This document shows positions 1-12,508 of a stretch of 64,000 nucleotides of DNA, piece by piece. The notes under the pieces were generated by a model, which ran no database searches, was not told the DNA's origin, and saw only the letters and a program-made list of their open reading frames with translations. Both the position numbers and the translations under genes were made by a program. Source of the DNA: Endomychus coccineus (Eukaryota > Arthropoda > Insecta > Coleoptera > Endomychidae); the NCBI GenBank assembly GCA_958510875.1, contig OY294069.1, forward strand, positions 182,139,112-182,203,111, in the 5' to 3' direction. Positions within the stretch are counted from its first letter, which is position 1, and the number at the start of each line of letters is the position of its first letter.

Positions 1-147
1 TTATATGGAGGTCCTGAGGTCTGGCCCATGGTGTCTAGTAATAGAGACGAGTCTAGACAGGGAACTCTAACATAACAAGAACGCATACACAATAGATCTG
101 CAAAGGTAGCGGTGGTGATCCCCATACAAATCTAATCTAATCTAAAC
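1..147 (+). mobile_element. Probable 3' tail of a non-LTR retrotransposon
   Basis: A short GC-richer stretch ends in CTAATCTAATCTAA, a short-repeat tail of the kind left by some LINEs, and the beginning reads open in one frame to a stop. It is cut by the window edge. This is inference from texture and tail only. Confidence 0.35.
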
Positions 148-965
148 AATTGCCTACCCTCATTTCTCCATTTCATTCAGTTTTGAATTGTGATATTTAA
201 GGACTTAATTTTACATGTAGCTTCAGTAAAGAGCCCATACTCTTTGGATAATGCCACAATATGGTGAAACAGATATTTGTTAGCATTAATTGATTAAAAC
301 TAAATGTTACAATTCGAGTTTGATTTCTCAAACTTTAGAAAGTTAAAAAAAAATAAATAATAACATACTGCAGGGGATTTACAATATGCACAAAGGTGAA
401 TTTACCTGTAAAGATATCTCTTGAGAATGCATTTCAAAATAATGTTGAACGAATCAGTGACAGTATTGTAAGATGAATATATCCTGAAGTTACATAATCG
501 ATACACCGATATCGATGCCAATACTGAGTATTATCGTTAAACTAATTAAGTTGAAAACATTCCAACATAAGAGAGTGGTTGGTAAAAATGTAATTTATAT
601 GTTCATTGACATTTTGGTATGAATTTTGATGAGGTTGTTATGAAGTCAGCACGGAAAGGTTAATCAAGATATGAAAAATGAAATGTATTATATGTATATA
701 TATATACAGGTTATTATAAAGTAAAGGAGAGTACTAACTGCGTAATATTGTTATGATTTCGAAGGCATTATTATCCCTCTGCACCCATCCCTCTCGACGA
801 TTTGCCATTCAATAATTGAACTTAATGATCTGTAACTAGTCTATGTTCGAGGCGATTATGAATAGCGAACTCGCCCATAAATTTATAAGCATTAACATTG
901 TATTGTTAATGATAAATTATTCCTTTGGCAGTGCAAACATTACACATTTTCGAATGACATAATGT
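148..965. other. AT-rich stretch, nothing recognised
   Basis: No coding, RNA or repeat signal recognised apart from a short TATA run near 690-710. Confidence 0.6.
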
Positions 966-1080
966 ACTGTAACCAGGTGGAGCGCCGTGGGACAATACAG
1001 TGGCCACCACTTACACCAGATCTTATACCTCTCGATTTCTTTTGGTGAGGTTATGATAATCAAATGGCCTTATAAAATTG
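966..1080 (+). pseudogene. Tc1/mariner transposase relic (third catalytic Asp block)
   Basis: Reads ERRGTIQWPPLTPDLIPLDF followed by FW, the block containing the last catalytic Asp in DD41D-type Tc1/mariner transposases (compare WPPRSPDLTPLDFYLWG at 44.5 kb). A stop follows and no other transposase part is seen nearby. Confidence 0.5.
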
Positions 1081-1654
1081 TCTTAGATCTTAGTACAATG
1101 CCGATAAAACATTTGGTATATTATCCGATGGAAATTTCATTTTGTTAGGGTCCAACCTACACGTCTAAAGTATAAAATGATAGTGGAATCTAATTCCCCC
1201 GAATTGATCGACCAAAATCATAATTGTTAGATACCTAAAGGGTAGGTATCGCAAAATTGTGATCTTTAGGACACATTAGTCAACCTACGTATTTATCTGA
1301 AAAATACCACTTATCTCGAAATCTCCGAATCTACAAAGCAGACCGCCTTGTAACTTGACAGATATGTTCATTATACGACGTAGACACCCGCCAAGAACGG
1401 ATTTTTGAAACTCAATCCCAATGGGGCTAAAAGAGATTCGATACATTTTGCTGTTTGTGACTGCTAATATAATCACGATCAATTTACATGACAGACAGAT
1501 CCATAGATTAATGGATCATTTTCACAGTTCAGACTGTCTATGCCATGACAGACACTACACATAACCCATCGACATCACAGATCATACATTGACTGTCACA
1601 TAATATCTGTAACAGACCATTCCACCCTAGCTGTTTCTTTATACCACATTCCGT

Positions 1655-2040
1655 ATTCAAGATGATTGCATTAGGGTCACTTTCTACGGGATGAACAGAA
1701 TTTATGATTTCGATACTCTGTACCGTGGTTGATCATGATCTGAGGTTAAAACTATAGTTATATTCGGATTTCTCATCATCAAGAACGTATTAAAACAAAG
1801 TTTCATCAGTATTGATGAGGTTAACCAAAATCGAAATTTTTCCAAACAATTTTGCAAAAATCGACAATTCCAAAAAGGTTCCTATATTTGCTGAAATTTG
1901 TTCATCATGCTCTCAGAAGGAGGCCGATAGAAAATATAATTGTATAATCCCTATGCAACATGATTTTAATAGGGTCATTGTCTACGGGAGGAGCAGAATT
2001 CATAGTCTCGATACTCTGTACCGTGAAAACGAAATATGCC
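1655..2040 (-). repeat. Dispersed repeat family R1, two partial copies
   Basis: A block with AGGGTCA...TCTACGGGA and GATACTCTGTACCGTG occurs at about 1671-1731 and again at about 1971-2031. The second copy is preceded by ~170 bp that matches, in reverse orientation, the repeat at 35822-36035 and the ends of the LINE-derived blocks at 19.4 and 22.9 kb. The 127-residue open frame over 1812-2195 lies mainly within this repeat and looks fortuitous. Confidence 0.6.
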
Positions 2041-2179
2041 AGATCTACTGGAATTACCCGTTTCCGACCTTCAGGTCCATACAAGCAAATAGGTCTGACG
2101 TTGTCCTTCTGGATAAACAAACCAAGACTAGGTATGTGATCGAATTCTCTAATATGGCAGAGAAGAACATGGTTTTGAA

Positions 2180-2520
2180 AGAGGAGGAAAAATGAATAAA
2201 GGATCTAGATCTCCTGTTCGAGCTCCGCACTCTATACCCAGGCCAAAAGGTCGTATTAGTTGGTTCTGATTATCGGTGTTTTGGGCTGGAATTCCGTCTT
2301 CGCTGCGCTTAAGGATCATTCCGGCCTGCAAAAACTCGATACAAATCTTGATAGACCGGATGCAGAAGGCAGTCATTCTTGGTTCAATAAGACTACTCAG
2401 GGCACACGATCTGGGAACCTGAAGCTACTCAACGAACGAAGAAGAGGAGTAGCTTCGGTTAACTGATTTAGTTTTTCTGGAGCGATTGATGCGATGCTGT
2501 GGCAGCGCCGACCAGGTATT
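2180..2520. other. GC-richer island of unknown origin
   Basis: Base composition rises clearly above the neighbours and a 68-codon frame runs over 2260-2466, but I recognise no protein family. It could be LINE debris. Confidence 0.35.
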
Positions 2521-3454
2521 GATGTGAAGAAAGTATTTATATATATAACACATTTCTTTCCATTCACCTTTAGATGGCGTTTCTTCCTACTCGAACATTT
2601 TCAATTCATTTGCTGTTATTCAGCAGCAATATTACCTACTTATATTCAAAATAGCACTGCTCTAATAGCTTCGTTTATTCTATAATGGTATCCATTACTT
2701 GTGACTGTCGCAAACACCAAGAGATGTCGCTGTCGGTAAAATCGTGCGTCCGTTCGAAGGAATTGGCAATTTGGGTGACAAATATACGAATTTTTGCTTT
2801 CTACAATGATATAATGCGTAGTACCACGGCAAGGTTGTTAGCGATATAAGATTGTGGTGAGTTCGTTGACATTTTGTGACGGTCGGCGCGGTTATTCACC
2901 CACTGAAAGTTGAGGTAAGGCAAAGCACAAGACGTGTGTGTGTGTGCAGTATTCTTAACGTGTGTACTCACTGACCCAGTGCCGATAGCATGCCATGTAA
3001 ATGTTCCTCAAAAGAGAAACAGATGCAACATAAATAATGTTATCTCCACGAAGTTATATTTTGTAAGCTTCGGGATTTGTTTTTTTAATGAAGAACGAAT
3101 TATCGAAATTGTTGTATGGGGATTACTTACAAACTTATAGTTTGTATCGGTCTACTTTTGAGATCCTGCTAAGCAAATTTCTCCGATTATTCCAACTTTT
3201 TGGAATTTTCAACTATTGCAGACTTTCGTCGTTACTTAGGTACGTTTTTTGGTACTCTGATCGTGATGTTGCCAATAAAAATTTCGTAGACCGCCGCTCT
3301 CCAAGATGCCATATTTTCAGTTTTTCGCATTTGAAACAAAAACTATGGCCCGTATGATAAGGTTATTGGAAGCAATATATAATAAAAACACCTAGATTTA
3401 AGGTACTTGATTTTATTGATATAAAAAATTCCCATATCGATAAATAGACAAATA

Positions 3455-3660
3455 TTAAGAATGAGAGTCTTTCTCACCTAACTTGAAACCTCCTTAAAAT
3501 CAAAATTGAATCAGTTCCCAAAAGTTTGGTATAGATATGGTGACGATATTTTCGCAATTATAGGTAAAGATGTTGATTTACATGGCTTTTTAATAGCCAA
3601 TTTGATTCACTGAAATTCACTATCGAAATAAAACAGTTTCCTTTCCATTATATTAACATT
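3455..3660 (+). pseudogene. Penelope-like element reverse transcriptase fragment
   Basis: Translation gives LETSLKSKLNQFPKVWYRYG followed by DDIFAII, the catalytic YxDD block as it appears in Penelope-like RTs (WYRYVDDIFA). After a frame break it continues SLKFTIEIKQFPF, matching the family's conserved region just downstream. Gly replaces the usual Val in the YxDD motif. The rest of the element is not found nearby. A dead fragment. Confidence 0.65.
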
Positions 3661-6015
3661 ATAAAACATGTTGTTTAGTACATTATTGTCACGTATAATA
3701 CAGAACATTTTGTATCCAATTTATTCTAATATCAAAATAATTGACAAAATTCACACTTACTGCGGTACTACTACGAAAATCTTGTTCTGTTATTGTTGTT
3801 ACCATGAAATGTTCCACAGGGACAACCGATATCCATTGTTTCCGTATTTGTGCTATCATTAGGAAATCTAAACATTTGAGCTTCCGGTTCCTTGTCATAT
3901 GAAAGAAACATCAGTAAACTATACGTAGGACACAAAACTCGGGACCATTTCCACTTGGAAGCCATTTTACAACGAACTTTATCCACTCATAATACCCTCA
4001 TATAATCTTATTCACAGGTGAAAACATGTTTTCCACAAGAAATAGATGAAACTGATATATGTATCAGACACGCTGAAATGCGATGCTCCATAATAGTTGA
4101 AATAAAGCACAAAATTGACTCACATCTTTTTTTTGTGTGGAAAAAACAAGCAGCAGATAATTATTCAGACAATTAACTCCTTAATTTGGACTTTTCACAT
4201 TTTCTCAGATCCACATTTGCATTCACCACAGTTAATCATTATCATCCACAAACTGGAATTATTGAATTGTTACAATACAATAAACAATATAATCTTTATA
4301 TCAAAAGAGATATGTTCTTTCTAGTGAACTAAAGTTGAAAAGTGTTTGAATCTTTGTGGACGCTTGGGAGGTACAAAAAACAATAAAAGCTTTGAAAATC
4401 AGATTACTTCAGGGTTATAATCTTGTGCTGCACAATTGAAAATGTTGAAATCGCACCATAAGTGCGGAGAAGATTGAATTCATGGATATAAATATGTGGA
4501 ATTATTATCTAGTTGAAGTGAATTTAATGAATGGATTTATAGATTTCGAATGGTTGAAATTTAATTGACTTGAAATGAAAATATCCAGTCACGATCAGTC
4601 GAGTGTGAAGAGGATATAAGAGCAAAGAACTTTGTTTCATTGTCGGAAGGCTTTGACATTTGTGGTCGGGTTTCACCTAGTGCACTAGATCTGTCTCGCT
4701 AAAATAGGTCAAATCCACATACTGTTTAAACAATCTCGGGTCGGCGACCTTTCTTCATCTATCGATGTTTAGAAAACGAAAAGAACAAAAGAGTGACAAG
4801 CTACATACTAATCGCATAGGAGAAATCTCGATGGACGCGGGCACACACTTTATGAATACTTCGCGGGATGAAATATAACAACGAGAATATTTATGATGTA
4901 AAGTCGTACCATCAGTACATTGGATCTCTCTTTCTATCATCATTAATTATCGCCACAACATCGTTATATACAAACTCATTTTAATACACGATTAAGTTGT
5001 TGCCTTTGGTTCAAAAAATTAAAAAAGTTTGTCTCCTGTCAGAATATACAAAATTATAAATGGAAAAACTTCTTTCCACATCAAATGATGTAATAGGGAC
5101 CTTTTTACAATTGCTTTATATTACAGCATCCAAATCAATATTCAGTAAATTCAATGAGGTAAGATTTTTGCACCAATCAATAAATGAGCAATATAACGTC
5201 CTCTTGAATCGGCGATTTCATCAATACATATGTAAAAAATTTGCTTCGAATTTTCGTTTTAAATTCGGCAATCATCTCCGAATATAAGGAGCTTCGTTTC
5301 ACCTGGGACATTGAATTTGGAATACTTCTGGAGAAAAGAAGTGAAGTTTTGATTACGTAACTTTAACAAGGGAATATTTCACGTCATCATTGCATGACAT
5401 AGGTCTCGGTTAAAGATGTGCTGCTCGTTTAACTTTTTGGACTGGTTGGCAACAATGCGTTAATGTGGGTTCTGACACGTTTCCAGATTTCATCTTACTC
5501 GTTTTAGCAATATGAGAGAAGGTTTCACGTGTTAGTCTATTTGGAATTTTTTATCGCATGGTAGCTGCAATGAAAAAAAAACAATAATTGAAATATTGAA
5601 TTGAAAAGCAATAATATCAATACTTAGATCTAAATCCCTAGTAAATAAGTTCAAAATATTAAACGAAAGCGCCCAGAGTGTCCAAATGGTTCGAAATCGG
5701 TTGATATCTCTGTTATTTTTCGAGATAAAAAAATATAGATTAAAAAACAAATAAAAAATATACCTAATATGTACTTTTCTCTGTGTTTTCATTGTGTATG
5801 TCTCTCAAGAAGATTGTAACTTACTTTTAACTTTTTTTTGTATCTCAAAAAAAACAGATATCGACCTATTTCGCACCAGCCTCTATATTAAATATATGAC
5901 TTGTCCCATGTATATGTATATACGTAGTTCCTTGTATGGCTTAACCCACACTGACGCACTACTAGCTTTTTACTAATAAAAATAAATAAAACACCACAAC
6001 ACTACAAAAGCACAA
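3661..6015. other. AT-rich stretch without recognisable genes
   Basis: Several 60-86 codon frames occur on both strands (for example 5532-5792 minus), all low complexity or rich in Phe/Ile/Asn/Lys as expected of AT-rich noise. Nothing else supported. Confidence 0.55.
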
Positions 6016-6110
6016 TCATTACCTCCTCCCCCTACATTCTACTGCTGGCTCACATGATGCTCTTCTAACCTTATAGGTTTCCCTCTCGTGTAGTCAAAGT
6101 AAAAAAAAAA
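6016..6110 (+). repeat. Dispersed repeat family R3, copy 1
   Basis: About 90 bp around CTGGCTCACATGATGCTCTT and TCTCGTGTAGTCAAAGTA recurs at 24497-24585 and 32672-32760 in the same orientation with clear but diverged identity. Origin unknown. Confidence 0.6.
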
Positions 6111-7569
6111 ACTCTTATGAACGACCGTGGGCAATCTACTTGGAATTTATAAGAACTGCAAATGGAATAATAAATTAAATTACTGATAGAGGGTTCATAA
6201 AATTTATTTTTCTTAAACTCTTTTACTCAAAATTCTTTCAATAATGCACACACAATATGCTATTTATTAAGAATGTATGCAAATATTTGAAAAAAAAGGA
6301 TGTTCCTAACGATAAGTAATGAAGATGGAAACTCGAGACTATCTCTTTTCAAATTACCGGCATTTAAAACAGTAACTCTGTCTATCATTTCATTTTCCTA
6401 TTGTCTTTATCCCTATTGAACTGTATCACATATGAAATAGACCAGTTTAACCCATGTATATGGCAGTGCCATCATCAAAGCCTAGGTTATATTCTAGAAT
6501 CATTGATATATTTTAAATTAGTTTGAATAGTTTGCAGTATTAAAAACAAATTGTTCATCATGTTTTTTTAGAAATTTACATTTACATTTCAATAAATGCC
6601 AATGATTACCTAAAGCTACTTAGTCGGAACAATCACTTCACTTTAGCTATCCTATCACATTCCAGATACGTAAAAACGAACGTAAAACCGTTGAATCATC
6701 ATGAGAAAAACTACCAAATGATCTGATGATAAATCAAGAACGAGGTCACGAAAGAAATCAATTCAATTCCATAAACACAAGTGAATAAGTAATTTTGTTT
6801 CAGGCGGCAGTGAAATTGTTCGAATCGATGTCACGCATTTTTCAACTCTTCCTTAGAAAATGTTTATCGAGCGAGCCGTTTCACATATTATATTCTGTTG
6901 CAGCTGAAAGTTTCAATAAGGTCGAAAAATCGCACGCTCAACCAGAGGACGATTATCAGCGTTATCAACACGCTCGTTGACACAGTTAAGTGAACAATGC
7001 GAAGTTCCTGCTTCCTCCTACGTTTCTTATGGTTGTCATGGCTTACGTCGACCCACGCGCGATCTTATATAGAGATTTCAACCGACGATAATGCAAAATT
7101 AACAGATCCCTAGATCACTAACTTCCATCACCCTCTTTTTCAGCACGTTTCTTCGTCCAGCTAACCCTCACGAACAGTTAACTGATGTATTGCAAATGAT
7201 TAGAAACATCTGAAGACGTTAAAAGACTCTGTAAATTATACTCTGTAAAGGAATGAACCAATTTTTTCAACGATGATTATTACAAATAATAACAAGATAT
7301 TGGATAATAGGGCACATGAACACAAAAATTAGAAAAGCATAAAATGTAAAGAGAGAATTAATAAAATACGCAAAGTGAAATAAAGTGAGGAATGTTTTTT
7401 TTTCTAAGTAGACTCCTAATAACAGCAACGATAAAATCTATCAATTATCAAAAAGTCAAAAAGTAACATTTATAAATTAAATTACAATAAAAACGCAAAC
7501 ATAATATACGAAATTAGACACAAGAATAACACTAAATTAGATTCTATGGAATAATTAATGTCTAAAGAT
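6111..7569. other. Stretch without recognisable genes
   Basis: AT-rich. The 61-codon frame at 6795-6980 has no family signature. Nothing else supported. Confidence 0.5.
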
Positions 7570-8275
7570 GAATGATATGGCCATAAGTATAGTATAAGAA
7601 ACACCGCCCTTGCTAAACAATGCTTTGATTATAACCATCAATTCGATTACCAAAATGTTAGTATTTTAACTAAAAACCAATTATTATAAAATATCTATTC
7701 TGGAGATGATTCACATAAAACGTGACTCCAAGTCTGTAAATCATGGAACAGATATTCAGTCATTAAGTCAGATTTATACTAGTTTAATTAATTAAGACCC
7801 TTGCAAATTTGTACATGCGTCTTCATAATTTTGAAAGTATATTTAAGATAGCAATATTTCTAATAAAGTTTGACCACTTTTTTCTATTACCGCATAATTC
7901 TTCAACATCTGGTTCGAAAGTGTATATTTGAACGTTGTTTCAGTCGTATATAGACTTTGTTTCACATGAGTTAGTATATTATAAGAAAATTGCTAAGCAG
8001 TGTATTCTTGATACATATTCATATATTTAAAACATTAAAGTGTTACAATTTCGATTATTCCTGATTCTGTTCGTTTCAGCGACGTGGGCATTTTTAATTG
8101 AAATTGGTGAGATAAGGACGCTTTGTACTGATACAATTAGTTCTAAGAAATGCCGTTTTAGACATAATAACGATGATGGTCGTTAGACCGAAATGTACGT
8201 TAAGACGAAAATGATAAGCATATGTGTAAGTGTGACCTATTTCCCGAGAATTTATATATAAGGCACCTTATAATA
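7570..8275 (+). mobile_element. Penelope-like element fragment, 3' part
   Basis: Reads NYYKISILEMIHIKRDSKSV and NHGTDIQSLSQIYTSLIN then stop. This is the end of the GIY-YIG endonuclease region seen more completely at 25.0-25.5 kb. It is followed by a ~480-bp non-coding arm ending at ...GTGACCTATTTCCCGAGAAT. The arm matches those at 24.8 kb and 46.6-50.1 kb. A degenerate hammerhead-like motif sits at 8163-8210. Upstream RT is missing. Confidence 0.75.
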
Positions 8276-8548
8276 ATATAATAGTTTAATTGGCCAAAAA
8301 AGTATCAAGTTTAATAACAATTCTTCTGTTCCAATATAAGGAGGTACTATAGAAGATAAAGCATGGGAAGAAAAGAGAAGAAGATATGATTCAAAGATTC
8401 AATGATGATGTAACATATTATATTATGTACACACTTTCAACTCTAATGAGTCAAACAAACAGGATAATACATCACAGAAGCACACAATAGGTGATTATAA
8501 TGTTATCCCCAAATAGTGTTTAAACGGGAACATTTTGATTTATAATTT

Positions 8549-8650
8549 AGTTTACTCTGATGATGGCTACTTGCTAGTCGAAAGGCCCTCAGTACTTTAA
8601 TAGTATTTTTAGTCAATAAGGGTGATTATTATCTTATCAATAGTGCTATA
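8549..8650 (+). repeat. Repeat family R2 with hammerhead-like motif, copy 1
   Basis: Contains CTGATGA (8557-8563), a possible five-pair stem GGCTA/TAGTC, then GAAA (8580-8583), followed by AGTACTTTAATAGTA. The flanking TACT and AGTA could pair as stem I. The block recurs diverged at 21475-21565. It may be the end region of another Penelope-like family; no coding part is seen. Confidence 0.5.
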
Positions 8651-11640
8651 ATATATCCACAGTGTGAACTCGTTTATAGTTTATTAGTATTTTGGTTATA
8701 GGTTAACTACACCTCAACCACAATAAAAATTAACCCTTGGGGGTTTTGATCCCCTTGATCCTCCAAATCTACGCCACGGCTGAGATTTACTAAAACCAAA
8801 ATCAAGTAATTCAATTACTGACATTTTTGAAAAACGTCAACATCATACTTTAAAAAAAAATGTTTACATCTAACTTGCCACAAGCGTAACTCATTATTCT
8901 TTTTGTTTTCCGATTTTCCGATACTTATAATGAAAACACCTTTTTTGTTCAGTCAATATCGATCAAATCGTAACAGGTCTGTGACATTTTATAGCCTGTA
9001 GTATGCCGATATGCTCGCACAGATCGATATGCATTTTCCGACGAACGCTCAAATATAATTCTTAATGATTTTGTACAATTCTCGCCAGGAAACATATATA
9101 CAATTGAAGCGATTAAGATCAAGAACTGAAATGGAAATGGATCGACCACAAAAATGTATATACTGGATCTGTATTCTGTTTAAGTCCACTGAGCTTCCAA
9201 GTCGGTAGCTACTCTGGTACATGCTGTCCTCTAGCGGTTCTTTGCTGAACCCAATACCACTTTCCGTTTCATATTAAAATAATTCTAACGTCGTTTCAAC
9301 TGTTAACATAGTTACTAAACAGCTGATATTGTTGTGTATTTTAAGCAACGTTACCACCGTTGGATTCGATATTCCTCTAAATTGTGTATTTTCGTATGGT
9401 TTCAGCAAACTTGAAACACAATGAAGAATTTATCGCGTTTCGGCTTTCTCGTTAATTAATTAATGAGATGTATGAGGGCAAAGAATTAATCGAATATGGT
9501 AAAAAGTTAATTTTTACTTATCAAAATTTGAACCATAGAAAATTCCGAAATACCACCTTGGGAAATTCAACATTCTCATCAGGCTATCGCACAATCTTTT
9601 TTGGAAATATATCGAAGCAAACAGGAATTTTCATTTATATGTGCTGAAAAAGAACAAGAGATAGAATTAGCTTTTTGGAGTTTTTAATTCTGAGTACGGA
9701 GAAAAAAATTGCTTCAAGTAGATAATTATGTTACAAATAAGGAACTAAAATCGAACACTTTTCGATCGTCGCAAATGGTCCAAAACGAATGGGAAAAATG
9801 GCCAAAACCGGTTTTTCGCGTCGGACATCGTCGGATTGAGTTAAAAAGAAAAAAGCTTTCAATAAGCGGATGCACCGCAAGAAGACGGAAAAAATTAGCT
9901 GCGGATTAACTCGATTGGTTCAGCGGTGACCCCGTACATTGCAAAAAACCATCGATTTTGCTCGAAATTTGAAAAATTCAAAACTCTTGTTCTTTTGAAG
10001 ATTAAGAGTTGAAATTTTAACAGGTTGAAGCTTTTGTGCCCACCAAGTACCACACAAAATTTCAGCAAGATCGGGTGTACACTTTTTTGCAAACCACAGC
10101 TTAATGCAGAATAAAGCACTTTTGTAAAATGGCCCTAAAAAAGTTGTGGTGCGGTAGCGCGCTATTTTTTCACGGTATCATCTTCTTCAATAGTTAATGA
10201 ACAACTTACCGAAATTCCAACCTCTTATCTTCCGTAAAAGTTGCTAAAACAATTATTTTAAATAGTGGTATTTCGTGCGCTTGGCTGTGCGGCGCGCGTG
10301 GAAGGGTGAGCCGTCGCGCTAGGTTCGTAAAAAACAACAATATTTCGGGAACCTTTGCTCGAAAATCGATGTTTTTTTCTCTAATCCGTACTACCATTCA
10401 ATAATATCAGGAATGCGCCTATTTTCAAACTTCTAGTAATGTCGGAAGTACTCTTAAAAAATGCATTGCGCTATTCTATCTATTCATTATTACTATTTAT
10501 TATTTTGCCACAAAAGTTATTTCAATCAAAAAGGTCTGCTTACAAAATTCAAAAGCAAATTAATCATTTTTGATGAATTAATTTTTCTAAGCGATTTAAA
10601 CAGACTGACACTTTGATAAAAAAATCATATTTAAATTGATTTCGCAAAACTTATAGGAGTTGTTTTCTGATTCTCAGTATTCAGATGCAATTTTTATCTG
10701 CGACATCTATTCTTAGAGTTGAAAAAAATCGAAACTAAACTAAAAATATAATTTTTTTCTCGGAACCAATTAAAATGGGTCTCCTAGAATTTCCCATTTG
10801 ATCCGAAACGCAATGTGAGATCGTGTTCGTCGTATTTTTAAGAAGTGCTTATCTAAAGACTTATAAGACGTATTCAAAGAATCTACAAGTTGAAAAATAT
10901 CGCCTGTCGTCTTGTTTTAACAACGTTGGTTCTGTTAATCATGATAAATGTAAAACGTATAGAATATTCTAATGCGCTCTTCTTTGTTCGGCCTTTTTAG
11001 ACTTTTAATTTCGCAGAAGCAACACACTTCGCCTGTTATAAATTTATTTATTCCACATTGATCATTTCTTAGAACTGTCTTCATTGTCTGATGTCAGATA
11101 GTAAATAGGGGATTCTGAATAGTGCTTTTGTATCCAGCCATATTGTCGAGTAATATTAATTTTTTTTATATCTTTTGACCATGCAGTAGGAAAATCTATA
11201 ATCCAAGTTGAAAAATTAAGCACTACTACACTTTTATTTGTAATTTCCGTTACTCGAATTTCAGCGTTATCACGCCATTTTCAGACGGCATTCACATAAA
11301 ATTAAAATACTTAAATTAAACTATAAATATACTTATTGGTAGGTAACAAAGGAATACTGTGGTTGGTCATTCATGGACTTAGACGGATCATTGATAATAT
11401 TACATGGTAAGAGCTTAACAGGACAATAAGTCCTGGAATAAATACACAACATAGCTTTAATCTAGAAATGTGTTGCTGCTGGGAGGAAGCAAAGTTACGC
11501 AAATCATTTGATTTCGTTACTGATTTTATATAATTGTTTCGTATTATATAAGATACGCTTCCCATTTGTCTGAAGATAATGAAATAAATTATTTCTTTCA
11601 CTAAATTAATAATGTTTTTAAGAAAATGTACAAAAATAAA
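8651..11640. other. Long stretch without recognisable genes
   Basis: Mostly AT-rich, with a slightly GC-richer patch at 10140-10330. The 66-codon frame 9709-9909 (plus) and the 74-codon frame 9895-10119 (minus) show no family signature. Nothing else supported. Confidence 0.5.
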
Positions 11641-11644
11641 CTCT

Positions 11645-11717
11645 CTGTTTCTGGGAATCGAACTCGAGTCTACTGAGTGGGAGCGACATATCCTATACCC
11701 CTAGACCACAACGCCGC
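11645..11717 (-). pseudogene. tRNA-Gly(CCC)-like relic or SINE head
   Basis: On the minus strand an A-box-like TGGTCTAGGGGTA is followed 30-35 bases later by a TCCCAC anticodon-loop-like segment and a B box GAGTTCGATTC. The whole resembles tRNA-Gly(CCC). The acceptor stem does not pair and the T stem has mismatches, so it is a tRNA pseudogene or the promoter head of a tRNA-derived SINE rather than a working tRNA. Confidence 0.55.
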
Positions 11718-12239
11718 TGTTTATAAACTGTTAAAGAACGGTGTAAATTCAAGTTTACTTTAGTAATCGTTTTTGTTGTTGTTGTTGAACAATTTTGTTG
11801 AAATTTGGGTGAAAGTAGTTTTAACCTAACTTAAATTTAATGTAAAAGTTCGATTCAATGTTCCCTTTTTTTAATTTTCAACCCTTCAGTGTATTTATTT
11901 CACGGATTTTTCCCAAGTTGCTTAGAATTCGATGAAAAATACTGTATTTGCTTTATGGCTTTTTTCAACGATTTTAGTAATAGCTTGAGTAAATGCAATA
12001 TAGTTTTTGGACTTTGTCGCGTATTAATAATGAATAAAAGCTATGTTTGATCTTTAAGAAGTAGGATATTGTTATTGTGCTTCTAAAGATTTCATCAGTT
12101 CCGAGCTTTTATCATCAGTTGCATGTGAAATATTTAAACTGTCTATTTCAGGGAAAGAATGATTATTATCGAAAAAAAATGGTCAGCAAATGTGGAACCT
12201 GTTTTCCAAGTCTAGAGCATCTTTTTTTGGCTATTTGGT

Positions 12240-12480
12240 TAATATTTGAAACGGTATGATGTTTACTATCAACTACAAAGCGGTGATAGGATGCCACTTC
12301 CAACAGATCGTTGATATCACGAACAAAGTTGGTGCCAAGAAAAATCCCTGTGTGACACCGGCTTTGATAGTCATTGTAGTCAACCTCCATATGGAATGAT
12401 TTCGTTTTTCATTTATATCAATGACCTCTGTAACTATGTTGAACCAGACCAGACCAGATGCAGACGATACATCCTTATCC
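12240..12480 (-). pseudogene. LINE reverse transcriptase fragment
   Basis: Reads TIKAGVTQGFFLAPTLFV and, after a one-base shift, INDLLEVA: the RT block GVPQGSVLAPTLF...INDLL of Jockey-like LINEs. It is truncated and frame-broken, and lies directly beside the mariner at 12509. Confidence 0.5.
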
Positions 12481-12508
12481 CATTCAGCAACTACCAAAAT
12501 CGAACTTA

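Noticed and set aside
1812..2195. A 127-codon plus-strand frame
   Set aside because: It overlaps repeat R1 and has no domain signature; other R1 copies do not keep the frame open.
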